A stretch of DNA of 64,000 nucleotides from Lewinellaceae bacterium (GTDB lineage Bacteria; Bacteroidota; Bacteroidia; Chitinophagales; Saprospiraceae): assembly GCA_016710765.1 (NCBI GenBank), contig JADJUJ010000020.1, positions 1-64,000 of the forward strand. The letters run 5' to 3'. Position 1 is the stretch's first letter, and each line of letters begins with the position of its first letter. The position numbers and the translations under genes were made by a program. Shown piece by piece: positions 35,119 through 43,654 of the stretch. The notes below the pieces were generated by a model. That model made no database searches. It had not been told where the DNA came from and saw nothing but the letters and a program-made list of their open reading frames with translations.

Positions 35119-35901
35119 CTATTTACCGACACTCAGCAGGCGGCTTACTTTGCCATCCTGATTACCAAGGGTGTAAATGTAGGTGCCGGCATCCAGGTCG
35201 CCGGCATCAAACTGGAAATTATTTTGTCCCTGATCAATGCGAACCGTCGTTTCGTAAATACGGCGACCGAGCAGGTTGAATACTTCGAAGCGGAAATCAC
35301 CGCGGGTCAACGACAGGAATTCTATGTTGGTCAAACCTGTTGTTGGGTTGGGGTAATTGCGCAAGTTGGCCAGCATGCTGTGTGACTCGCCGGTGCCACT
35401 CATGCAATCAGCCGCATTTTTAACAATCAGGTAATAGTGGGAACCAGGCGCCACCTGACCAGGAAAAATAACCGGAATAGCCAGCGTAGAGACATGTACG
35501 TTGGCGGTAATGCCCAGATCAACCGTATCGGGCACATTGGTATTGGCCACGGTACCTTTGAGCAAAATACAACCCAAGGTCATAGGCTTGAAATGGCAGT
35601 TGGGCGGATCACAACTGTAGGTAACACCTGTAGGAAGATTGGAAATAGCACCCGTAAGTGCAATGGATACACTGTCGATGGGAAAACCGTTGAAGGTAGC
35701 GGGTACATTCACCGTAACCGACTGGTTGTACACCAAGCCGATGCAGGCAGGCTTGAGGTTATAGAAAGGGCTGTCGGGGGTGTAAGGTGCCGGAGACAAC
35801 AGCGCACCGGTAACCAAAAGGTTGGAGTCGCGTTCGCAATTCTGCGCTTGTGCAAGGCCAATGGAAAGTACAGCAATCAGTAAGAGTAGTGTTTTTTTCA
35901 T
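35119..35901 (-). CDS. Small T9SS-exported protein
   Basis: 260 aa. Signal peptide MKKTLLLLIAVLSIGLAQAQ. The mature part has a beta module (CIGLVYNQSVTVNVP; ISNLPTGVTYSCDPPNCHFKPMTLGC) similar in pattern to the N-terminal module of the downstream gene, with several conserved Cys. The T9SS type A domain occupies the last ~80 residues (RNYPNPTTGLTNIEFLS...AGTYIYTLGNQDGK). No further domain, so it may be little more than a binding module displayed on the surface. It lies upstream of and in the same direction as the larger paralogue. Confidence 0.87.
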   Translation of the reverse strand: MKKTLLLLIAVLSIGLAQAQNCERDSNLLVTGALLSPAPYTPDSPFYNLKPACIGLVYNQSVTVNVPATFNGFPIDSVSIALTGAISNLPTGVTYSCDPPNCHFKPMTLGCILLKGTVANTNVPDTVDLGITANVHVSTLAIPVIFPGQVAPGSHYYLIVKNAADCMSGTGESHSMLANLRNYPNPTTGLTNIEFLSLTRGDFRFEVFNLLGRRIYETTVRIDQGQNNFQFDAGDLDAGTYIYTLGNQDGKVSRLLSVGK

Positions 35902-36013
35902 AGGTAGGTGATTAATGAATGGTAATTTTAGTGGGTAAGATCGGTTAATTCAAAGAATCAAAACGCAAAAATAGGCACGATCGTCCAAAATAGTGAATTT
36001 TAACAGCAGGGCA

Positions 36014-36053
36014 CAAAAAACGGGTCGCCCGGCAATGTGCCGGATGACCCGTT
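36014..36053 (-). terminator. Rho-independent terminator of infC-rpmI-rplT
   Basis: On the minus strand AACGGGTC and its complement enclose a smaller GCCGG stem, with T6 following. It lies about 30 bases beyond the rplT stop and closes the ribosomal operon. Confidence 0.85.
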
Positions 36054-36080
36054 GGTATTTCGTTGTGTGCAGTGACGCCT

Positions 36081-36428
36081 TTATGGCTTAACGGCATCCA
36101 CAATGGCCTTGAAGGTGGCCGGGTGATTGAGCGCAAGATCAGCGAGGGCTTTGCGGTTGAGGGCAATGCCTTTCTGACCCAGGGCGTGGATGAACCGGCT
36201 GTAGGAAAGGCCTTCCATGCGTGTGGCTGCATTGATACGTGCAATCCACAGGCGACGGTAACTGCGCTTTTTAAACTTGCGGTCGCGGTAGGCATATTGC
36301 CAACCTTTTTCCAGGGTATTCTTGGCAACGGTGTAAACTTTAGACCGTGCTCCGAAGTACCCGCGTGCTGCCAGCATGATCCGTTTACGACGGGCGCGAC
36401 TGGCGGGGTTGTTAGTTGCTCTTGGCAT
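36081..36428 (-). CDS. rplT: 50S ribosomal protein L20
   Basis: 115 aa, normal length. Recognised by SRARRKRIMLAARGYFGARS and YAYRDRKFKKRSYRRLWIARINAA, near-invariant in L20. It binds 23S rRNA early in large-subunit assembly. It is the last gene of the infC-rpmI-rplT operon; in many bacteria L20 represses this operon through its mRNA, but no such structure was identified here. A terminator follows. Confidence 0.98.
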   Translation of the reverse strand: MPRATNNPASRARRKRIMLAARGYFGARSKVYTVAKNTLEKGWQYAYRDRKFKKRSYRRLWIARINAATRMEGLSYSRFIHALGQKGIALNRKALADLALNHPATFKAIVDAVKP

Positions 36429-36519
36429 ACTGTTGTTTTTTCTAGTGCGTCACCGGGATTGCAGAACAATACTTTGATACCGATGACCTCGTTAAAAAAT
36501 GAAAAAATGTGCGCACTTT

Positions 36520-36714
36520 TTACATGGCAAGCAGGCGCTCAATACGAGCGTGCTCAGCAGCATGGACTACAACGGCACCGCGCAAACCGCGCTTGGCCTT
36601 GGTCGTTTTCTTCCGCATCAGGTGGCGCATACGTGCCCGATTGCGTTTGATTTTACCCGAGCCGGTCACTTTGAAACGCTTCTTGGCGCCGGAGTGGGTC
36701 TTCATCTTAGGCAT
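36520..36714 (-). CDS. rpmI: 50S ribosomal protein L35
   Basis: 64 aa, full length. MPKMKTHSGAKKRFKVTGSG and RARMRHLMRKKTTKAKRGLRG are diagnostic. It lies between infC (130-base gap) and rplT (91-base gap) in the conserved order. Highly basic, as expected for an rRNA-binding protein. Confidence 0.98.
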   Translation of the reverse strand: MPKMKTHSGAKKRFKVTGSGKIKRNRARMRHLMRKKTTKAKRGLRGAVVVHAAEHARIERLLAM

Positions 36715-36844
36715 AATAGAACTCGTTTTTTAAAATTGGAGCGCAAAGTTAAGGCGAGCAAATTAAAAATGCGGCTTATCGGGCAAATATTTTCAAACAT
36801 TTACCCGATAGCCGCATGATTTTATAGCAAATCAGCCTTATGGC

Positions 36845-37507
36845 TTATTTTTTACCACTTTTCTTTGGCGCGATGATGACCATCATACGCTTACCATCCA
36901 TTTTAGGCAATTGCTCGGCTGCGCCAAACTCCTCCAACTCTTTCAAAAAGCGCAACAACAACAACTCGCCCCGCTCCTTGAACATGATGGCGCGACCCCG
37001 GAATTGAACATAGGCTTTCACCTTGTTGCCTTCACCAAGGAAATTCTTGGCATGCCGCAGTTTAAATTCAAAATCATGATCACCAGTTTCCGGACCAAAT
37101 CGGATTTCCTTCAACTGTTGCTTCACCGCGTTGGCCTTGATTTCCTTTTCCTTCTTCCGTTTCTGGTACAGAAATTTGTTGTAATCTGTAATCCGAACAA
37201 CCGGTGGCACGGCATTGGGTGAAATTTCTACCAGGTCAAGCGTCATTGTCTCTGCCCACTGACGTAATTTTGCAGTAGGATAAACATCAGACTCCACTTT
37301 TTCACCAACGACCTCTGCAATTTCTTCAAGGTTATCCCCTACCAGACGAAGTTCCGGTGCGCGGATAAAATCATTGATACGGTGTTCTGCTTGTTGCTGA
37401 CGAGGAGCGAATGGACGACGACCGCCACCAGGACGACTGGGAGGAGCGCCTGCCGGGCGATTCGGGCCACCACCAGGACGGGGTGGGAAAGAAGGTTTTA
37501 AAGCCAA
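36845..37507 (-). CDS. infC: Translation initiation factor IF-3
   Basis: 220 aa. N domain: HRINDFIRAPELRLVGDNLE. C domain: KEIRFGPETGDHDFEFKLRHAKNFLGEGNKVKA. The only workable start is TTG at 37507 because a TAA lies five codons upstream and no ATG precedes the conserved region; rare start codons in infC are known and allow IF-3 to control its own synthesis. Odd feature: a ~40-residue Pro/Gly/Arg-rich extension before the N domain (PPRPGGGPNRPAGAPPSRPG), longer than in model bacteria. Binds the 30S subunit and checks the initiator tRNA. Confidence 0.97.
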   Translation of the reverse strand: MALKPSFPPRPGGGPNRPAGAPPSRPGGGRRPFAPRQQQAEHRINDFIRAPELRLVGDNLEEIAEVVGEKVESDVYPTAKLRQWAETMTLDLVEISPNAVPPVVRITDYNKFLYQKRKKEKEIKANAVKQQLKEIRFGPETGDHDFEFKLRHAKNFLGEGNKVKAYVQFRGRAIMFKERGELLLLRFLKELEEFGAAEQLPKMDGKRMMVIIAPKKSGKK

Positions 37508-37596
37508 AAATTTGTTTTTTTAATGATTGTGATTCCTGTCAGGATGCTTTTTTAGAAAAAAGATCCCGCCAGGAGGTTGTTTTTTTAGACTGTTTC

Positions 37597-37604
37597 CAAA
37601 AATA
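37597..37604 (-). promoter_or_regulatory. Candidate -7 box for the infC operon
   Basis: TATTTTTG on the minus strand matches TAnnTTTG. It would give a leader of about 85 bases before the TTG start, long enough to hold regulatory structure. No consensus -33 at the ideal distance is seen. Confidence 0.4.
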
Positions 37605-37655
37605 GAACACAAATTTAAACTTATTTTGGCAATCTAAAGTTGCAAGTCAACACAA

Positions 37656-37689
37656 TTTTTTTGAAAACACGCAGGCCGTGTTATGTTTA
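37656..37689 (+). promoter_or_regulatory. Candidate priA promoter
   Basis: TTTTTTTG at 37656-37663 (-33) and TATGTTTA at 37682-37689 (one mismatch to TAnnTTTG) are 18 bases apart. The ATG follows 17 bases after the second box. Confidence 0.45.
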
Positions 37690-37705
37690 CACCCCAATTT
37701 GTACC

Positions 37706-40147
37706 ATGTTCGCTGAAGTTATTTTACCCTTAGCACTGCCCAAACGCAGTTATACCTACCGGATTCCGGATGATCTGCTCGATGCCGTTCGCCCCGGCGT
37801 TCGCGTGGAAGTGCCCTTCGGTAAAAACAAACTGTACAGTGGAATCGTAGACAGTTTGCAGCCAACACAACCGGAATACAGGGTGAGGGACATCAATGCC
37901 GTGCTTGATGAGGTGGCGGTAGTCAATCCGCAACAACTGCAACTCTGGGACTGGATTGCTTCCTACTATTGTTGTTCCCTTGGCGAGGTGATGGCAGCGG
38001 CCTTGCCAGGCCATCTTAAACTCACCAGCGAAACCAGGCTGGTGGAAAACCCTGCTTATGGCGACGATTTCACAGAACTCGACAGCGAAGAATACCTGCT
38101 GGCCGAAGCGCTGCACCTGCAACATGAAATCAACATTGACGACGCGCGAAAGATCCTGAACAAAAAAACGATTTTCCCCGTCGTACAACGATTGCTCAAC
38201 AAGGGCGTGCTGTTTCTGCGGGAAGACCTCCAGCAAAAATTCAAGCCCCGAACCACCGTAGCCGTGCGCCTGGCCGAGCCCTACCGATCGGCGCCCGAAC
38301 TGTTGCAGGAGGCATTTAAAACCATACAAAAGTTCGACCGGCAAACGGAAGTGCTGATGGCTTTTACCTTGCTGAGCCGGCAGCAAAGTTTTGTGCGCAA
38401 AAAAGAGTTGCTGGACAAGGCCCAAGCCTCCGATTCCTCCCTGCAAAGCCTGGTTAAAAAAGCAATCCTGGAAACCTATGAGCGAGAAGTCAGCCGACTC
38501 CCCGGTTACGACGAAGGCTTTGAGGAAGCCGGTAAACTCAACGATCAACAAGTAACGGCCCTGAGTGCCATCCAAAAGACCTTTGCCGAAAAACAGGTAG
38601 CCCTGCTCCATGGTGTCACCGGCTCGGGAAAAACCCGGGTGTACATCGAACTCATCCGGGAAACCCTGCTGCAAGGAGGGCAAGTACTGTACCTGCTGCC
38701 CGAAATTGCCCTCACAACCCAGATTGTAGGCCGATTGCAACGGGTTTTTGGCGCCGACATTGCGGTGTACCACTCCAAAATAAACTACAATGAAAGAGTA
38801 GAGGTTTGGAAGAGCGCCGCTGCCGGAAAGCCAGTTATTTTGGGTGCGCGATCGGGACTATTCCTTCCTTTTCAGAACCTCCGGCTCATTATTGTTGATG
38901 AAGAACACGACAGTTCTTTCAAGCAATTCGACCCGGCCCCGCGCTACAATGCCCGCGATTCCGCCGTTTACCTGGCCCATATTTACCAGGCAAAAGTCCT
39001 GCTGGGAACCGCTACGCCATCGCTGGAAAGTTACCACAATGTACAAACCGGCAAGTACGGCCTCGCTGAAATGAGCGAGCGGTTTGGCGAAGGCGAACTA
39101 CCCGCAGTGGAGTTGCTCGACCTTCGGCCCTACTACAAAGCCAAGCAAATGCAGGGCTTGTTCTCCCCTCCCCTTTTGGAGGCCATGAAAAAATGCCTCG
39201 AAAATGGCGAACAAGTTATTTTGTTCCAAAACCGACGGGGATACTCTCCCATTCTGGAATGCCAGTTGTGCAGTTGGACGGCCATGTGTAAGCACTGCGA
39301 GGTCAGCCTCACCTATCACCAGCACAACCACAAACTGCGCTGCCATTACTGTGGCTACGTAGAAGAAACCCCGAGTGTATGCCCGGCTTGTGGCAGTGGA
39401 AAAGTGAGCCTCCTGGGGTTTGGCACCGAAAAGATCGAAGACGAACTCAAAATTTTCCTCCCGGAAGCCAAAGTGGCCCGGCTTGACATGGATACGGCAG
39501 GCAGTAAATCGGGCCTGACAGCCATTTTGCAATCGTTTGAAGAAAAACAAGTTGATATTTTGGTGGGCACCGGGATGGTTACCAAAGGATTGGATTTTGA
39601 AAATGTAGGCCTGGTGGGGGTTATCCGGGCCGATTCCATGCTTAAATTTCCCGATTTCCGGGCTGGTGAACGCAGTTTTCAACTGCTGACCCAGGTAGCT
39701 GGCAGGGCAGGACGCAAAAACAACCGGGGCAAGGTCATCATCCAGGCACTCGACCCCAAGCACCCCATTTTACAGGAGGTCCTTCAATACGATTTTCAGG
39801 GATTTTTGCAGCGCGAAATGCATGAACGCCATGACTTTTCCTATCCGCCATTTTTCCGGCTCATCTACATCACCGTGGAGCACAAGGATTTGGCAACAGC
39901 GCAGCGTGCCGCAGCGTTTATCGGGCGGCATTTGCGGGAACAGTTTGGCGATCGCTTGCTAGGCCCGGTAGTTCCAAGCATACCCAGGTTGCGTGGACTT
40001 TTCGGGCAGTCGATGATGCTCAAGCTGGAAAAATCCAATCCCATTATCCATGCTGCCAAGGATACCCTGCACCGGCTTTCCGACCACACCAATGCGCAAA
40101 AAGGCTGGGGACAGGTGAAAATCAGCATCAATGTGGACCCGATGTAG
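37706..40147 (+). CDS. priA: Primosomal protein N' (replication restart helicase PriA)
   Basis: 813 aa from the ATG at 37706 (MFAEVILPLALPKRSYTYRI), the family's usual beginning. N-terminal DNA-binding domain about 1-105. Helicase motif I HGVTGSGKTRVYIEL, motif II IIVDEEHDSSFK. Zinc-binding region with paired cysteines (CQLCSWTAMCKHC; CHYCGYVEETPSVCPACG). Motif V/VI region ILVGTGMVTKGLDFENVGLV and QLLTQVAGRAGR. It loads the replisome at stalled forks. The stop is one base away from the end of the convergent GH27 gene, so no room exists for a terminator between them. Confidence 0.97.
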   Translation: MFAEVILPLALPKRSYTYRIPDDLLDAVRPGVRVEVPFGKNKLYSGIVDSLQPTQPEYRVRDINAVLDEVAVVNPQQLQLWDWIASYYCCSLGEVMAAALPGHLKLTSETRLVENPAYGDDFTELDSEEYLLAEALHLQHEINIDDARKILNKKTIFPVVQRLLNKGVLFLREDLQQKFKPRTTVAVRLAEPYRSAPELLQEAFKTIQKFDRQTEVLMAFTLLSRQQSFVRKKELLDKAQASDSSLQSLVKKAILETYEREVSRLPGYDEGFEEAGKLNDQQVTALSAIQKTFAEKQVALLHGVTGSGKTRVYIELIRETLLQGGQVLYLLPEIALTTQIVGRLQRVFGADIAVYHSKINYNERVEVWKSAAAGKPVILGARSGLFLPFQNLRLIIVDEEHDSSFKQFDPAPRYNARDSAVYLAHIYQAKVLLGTATPSLESYHNVQTGKYGLAEMSERFGEGELPAVELLDLRPYYKAKQMQGLFSPPLLEAMKKCLENGEQVILFQNRRGYSPILECQLCSWTAMCKHCEVSLTYHQHNHKLRCHYCGYVEETPSVCPACGSGKVSLLGFGTEKIEDELKIFLPEAKVARLDMDTAGSKSGLTAILQSFEEKQVDILVGTGMVTKGLDFENVGLVGVIRADSMLKFPDFRAGERSFQLLTQVAGRAGRKNNRGKVIIQALDPKHPILQEVLQYDFQGFLQREMHERHDFSYPPFFRLIYITVEHKDLATAQRAAAFIGRHLREQFGDRLLGPVVPSIPRLRGLFGQSMMLKLEKSNPIIHAAKDTLHRLSDHTNAQKGWGQVKISINVDPM

Positions 40148-40148
40148 T

Positions 40149-40404
40149 TCAGGGCGTGATTTTCAACAAATAACAACCGTGCCTTGGCACCTTGAGCTTA
40201 ATCAGATCGCCCTCCAGTGGAAGGTCCTGCTGTCGCCACAGGTCGCGCAACGCCGTGGCCTGCTTGAAGCCAATATCGGTCCAGCGCAGCGTAATTTCCT
40301 GCTCCTGCGATTGCATGTTGAAGATGCCAACCGCTTTGGAACCGTCGGACAATTGCTTTTCCCAAATCTGGAAATTCAGGTTTTCAATCCGCAATAACCC
40401 TGCG
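40149..40404 (-). CDS. GH27 alpha-galactosidase, C-terminal part (gene 40149-42378)
   Basis: C-terminal beta domain of the glycoside hydrolase: LRIENLNFQIWEKQL, DGSKAVGIFNMQSQEQEITL, LRDLWRQQDLPLEG and GCYLLKITP match the antiparallel beta domain that follows GH27 barrels. It is separated from the catalytic part by a frame break between about 40395 and 40425; the exact site is unclear. In the uncorrected frame the catalytic part ends early at 40384. Confidence 0.8.
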
Positions 40405-42378
40405 CCATACCACATCCTGGTCCACCGCGATGACCTCGTCGTTGGTCAGTAGATTATAGGTAAAGGCATCTACGTCAGAGAGGTCGCAGCCAATGAGCAG
40501 CGGAGCATTCAACAGACACCAGAGGCTGATGTGGGTATATTGCTCACTGGGCGTAAGCCGACTGGCGTGGAGCTGGTCGCCCCAGCCCAGTTTCCCGACG
40601 ATAAGCATGTCAGGATCGCCCCAGCCGTATTTAGTTTTGCTAAAATAAGCAGGCTCGCCCTGGGAAAAACCAATGGCGCGCAAACTCTCCCAACTGTCCT
40701 CAATGTCGCCGGTAGTCCTCCAAAGGTTGCCCCCCACTTTTCCGCCCCACTCCCATACCTTGCCCATGCCGTACTGGCAAAGGGAATAGACAATGTCGCG
40801 TCCGGTATTTCGTAAGGCTGTATCCATCAACATATAGGGCTTTTTCAAATCCTCCAGGCCTGGGTTTTTGGGCGCTATGTTAAAATAGCTGCACCAATCG
40901 TACTTCAGGTAATCGATACCCCAGGCGGCGTAGGTGCTGGCGTCTTGTTGTTCGTGTTGCCAGGAACCTAAAAACCCGCCACAGGTCAGGGGGCCAGGGG
41001 AAGAGTAAATGCCCGCTTTCAGGCCCATGTTGTGCAGGTAGTTGGTGAGGGCCGGCATATCCGGAAATTTTTCATTGGTAACAATGCTCCCGTCGGGCGC
41101 ACGTTCGGCTGCCTCCCAGCCATCATCGATGTTGATGTAGGTCCAACCATGCTGAATCAGTCCGGAGCGCTGCATACCCTCCGCAGAAGCGCGCACCCGC
41201 GCATCACTGACCGACAAACCCCAGCAGTTCCAGGAATTCCAGCCCATGGGCGGCGTGAGGCAAATCTGGTCACCTACTTCCAACGTGAGGGTCTTGCTGT
41301 TGCTTCCCTTTGTGTTGGTGGCTTTGAGTTCGATGGGATAAGTTCCCTTGTTGTCAACATTTCCAGTGATAATGCCCGTTTTCTTATCGATTTTCAGTCC
41401 GCGAGGAAGACCTTTGGCCTCAAAGGCCAAGGGCCTTTCACCGCTTGCCGCAATCAGTAACAAAACCGGCGCCTTGGGCCTGCAACCGTACACGGATGGC
41501 ATGTTTATCTTAGGCTCGGGTGATTCGGCTGGGGTGAGAATATAAGGCATTTCCTGCCGGACGCTGATTTTTTGGCCATAGGTATTTTCCGTGAAGGTGT
41601 ACAGAATTTCAGCGCCTTCCAGTTTGGGAAAATACCAACTGGATTCGCTGCTGGCATGCGGCTCCAGCACAACAGGGATACCGAAATTCATTCCTGCTTT
41701 CCCCTGAAACAGGGGAACCGTTTTCAGGGTGCCTTCAATCCGAAGATCGGAGGTGTTGCGCAGCCAAACGGTCTTTTTCACCTTACTGGAATCAAATTGA
41801 AACGGGCCGGAATTAATGTCAATGGTGACATAATCAAGCACTTCCAGCATTTTCAGATAGGGTTTGTCCCCAAACATGCCGCCGTTGCCATCGCCGTCGT
41901 ACACCCGGATGGTCAGCACGTTTTCACCCCCCCATTTCAGCGCAGGATGGGTTACAGGTAGTACATACCTGCGCTCATCGGGCCAGCTGGAGCGGCAGCC
42001 ATCGGCTGATCCCGGGAAACTACCCATTCCGCCGATCCGTTCACCATTCAGATAGGTTTCATCCACATCGTCGATTTTACCCATATTAAAAAGGATATCT
42101 TTTCCCATGCTGGCGTTTTTCAACAGCGAATCAGGAAGAAAAAACCGCAGCCTGTACCAGGCATAACCGTCGTAATGGTTGTGGCCCTGGTATTCCCAGA
42201 TAACACCGGGATCAATGGCTTCCCAGGCACTGTCGTCGAGCCGTGGCTGATTCCAGAGCAGATCATCTCCGGTATGAAACTTCCAGCCTTCCGACAATTC
42301 CATGGGTTGAGCATGGCCCAAAGCGCTCAGGCAAATCATTTGCCCCAGCAAGAGCAGTTTAGTTATGTTGTTACGCAT
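40405..42378 (-). CDS. GH27 alpha-galactosidase, main part
   Basis: Signal peptide (MRNNITKLLLLGQMICLSALGHAQ). N-terminal GH2-like jelly-roll (about 25-160, ELSEGWKFHTGDDLLWNQ; YLNGERIGGMGSFPG). Then a short putative-Ig stretch (LKIDKKTGIITGNVDNKGTY). The GH27 barrel starts LTPPMGWNSWNCWG; the nucleophile Asp is in DYLKYDWCS and the acid/base Asp in RTTGDIEDSW. It removes terminal alpha-galactose from oligo- or polysaccharides outside the cytoplasm. The ATG overlaps the end of the methyltransferase gene (ATGCGTAA), implying coupled translation. Confidence 0.9.
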
Positions 42379-42803
42379 TGGTTGATTTTTTTACTTTGTT
42401 GGTTACCAGAATGCGCTTGTCATCCTGATGGTCTGTAATGGCAAACAAGTAGGCCGATCCCCCATCGGCCAGTCCTAGTTTCTTTCGAATAGTTGCCACC
42501 GGATCGGGAAAGTTCCGGGTAGCAATATGGGCCCTGGGCGCGCTTAGTTCGGCCAGTATAGCCCGTTTATCATACTTGCAAACAGCTTGAATTTCGAATA
42601 TTCTGCCCGGAAAATCGGTCAGCAAAGTGCCTGAGGTGTACAAATGGGTGTGGCGTGCCAATTTTTGCAGCCCAAACCTTACGGCTGCCGTTTTGAAAGC
42701 GCCAGCTTTTAGCATCGCAGCATTGGGCTCGTAGAGATATCGCCCTGGTGCTGCAATGACAGCAACTGCGGCCTCTTCCTCCGCCAGGGTAAAGGAAAAT
42801 CGG
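42371..42803 (-). CDS. THUMP-like methyltransferase, C-terminal part (gene 42371-43572)
   Basis: Contains the ferredoxin-like and THUMP-like C-terminal region (RYLYEPNAAMLKAGAFKTAA, LYTSGTLLTDFPGRIFEI, SYLFAITDHQ-type end with KKLGLADGGSAYLFAITD). It joins the upstream part after a frame break at the CCC at 42802-42804 (coding strand), where an extra C gives QPRFSFTLAEEEAAVAV. Its end overlaps the GH27 start by 8 bases. Confidence 0.8.
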
Positions 42804-43572
42804 GCTGGGTGCTGTCCAGGTTCACACAACACAATGAAATGGCCGATGCCGCGGTTGGCTCCAGAAGGTACAGCACTTCCTTGACCTCATCGCGAAGGGC
42901 TACGATCCAAATCCGGGACACAGCTCCCAGGGCCTGAATAGCGGCTTTGACGTCAAGCATGGGTGCCGTTTTCAGCAACACCCGCGGCGCTTTTTGTAAA
43001 AGCAAATCGAGGTTTTCCAAAACATTTGGGCTGCAATCTTCCAGCCGATAAACACGCCTGGAAGCCTCATCCCGACGGGCAGGATCCAGGTAAATCAGAT
43101 CAAGTGGCTGGGAAAACGTCTGTAAAAATGACTCGGCAGTTTGGTTGAACACTTCGATATTATCAGCCCCCAGGATACCAAAATTGTACTGATCCAATTG
43201 GGCCAGCGCCGCTTGTTGTTCCACACAATACACCTGGCTAAACCGCTGCGCAAAACACCAGCTGTCGATTCCCATGCCTCCCGTTAGGTCAGCCATGGCA
43301 TTACCCGAAAACAAACGTGCCTTGAACATTCCGGTGCGCTCAGAAGAAGCCTGCTCGACAGAAAGCATGGCCGGCATTTGAAGCGAAGGGAGGTACCAGG
43401 AGGGCGCCTTGTCTTTGATTTTGCGCAGCGCCTCTATTTGTGCCGCCATGGCGGCAACATCAACACCAGTGTACTGCTGCCGCGATAGCACCAGTCGGTG
43501 CAAGTCGTCGTCAAGGTGCTGACGGATAAAAGCAGTTTCGGCTTCGTTACGCATAAAGGGAAAATCCTCCAT
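42804..43572 (-). CDS. Class I SAM-dependent methyltransferase (THUMP-like, PG_1098 type), N-terminal part
   Basis: Starts MEDFPFMRNEAETAFIRQHL. The SAM-binding core appears as ADLTGGMGIDSWCFAQRFSQVYCVEQQ (motif I with following acidic residue), DNIEVFNQTAESFL, and the catalytic-type LIYLDPARRDEASRRVYRLEDCSPNV. Such DPAR motifs occur in RNA or protein methyltransferases; the target of this Bacteroidota family is unknown. No signal peptide, so it is cytoplasmic. It is divergent from the adenylate cyclase gene with an ~80-base spacer. Confidence 0.85.
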
Positions 43573-43621
43573 TTTTGGCGGCTTGTGGCAAAATTAACCG
43601 ACTGGTACCGGATTATTGCCT

Positions 43622-43629
43622 TAAGTTTG
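43622..43629 (+). promoter_or_regulatory. -7 box of the adenylate cyclase gene
   Basis: TAAGTTTG matches TAnnTTTG exactly and lies 25 bases before the ATG. Confidence 0.5.
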
Positions 43630-43654
43630 TATGTTGTATTAAATAAATATCCAG

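Noticed and set aside
37730..38773. 347-codon minus-strand open frame inside priA
   Set aside because: PriA motifs cover the same bases on the other strand; the antisense product has no recognisable domain.
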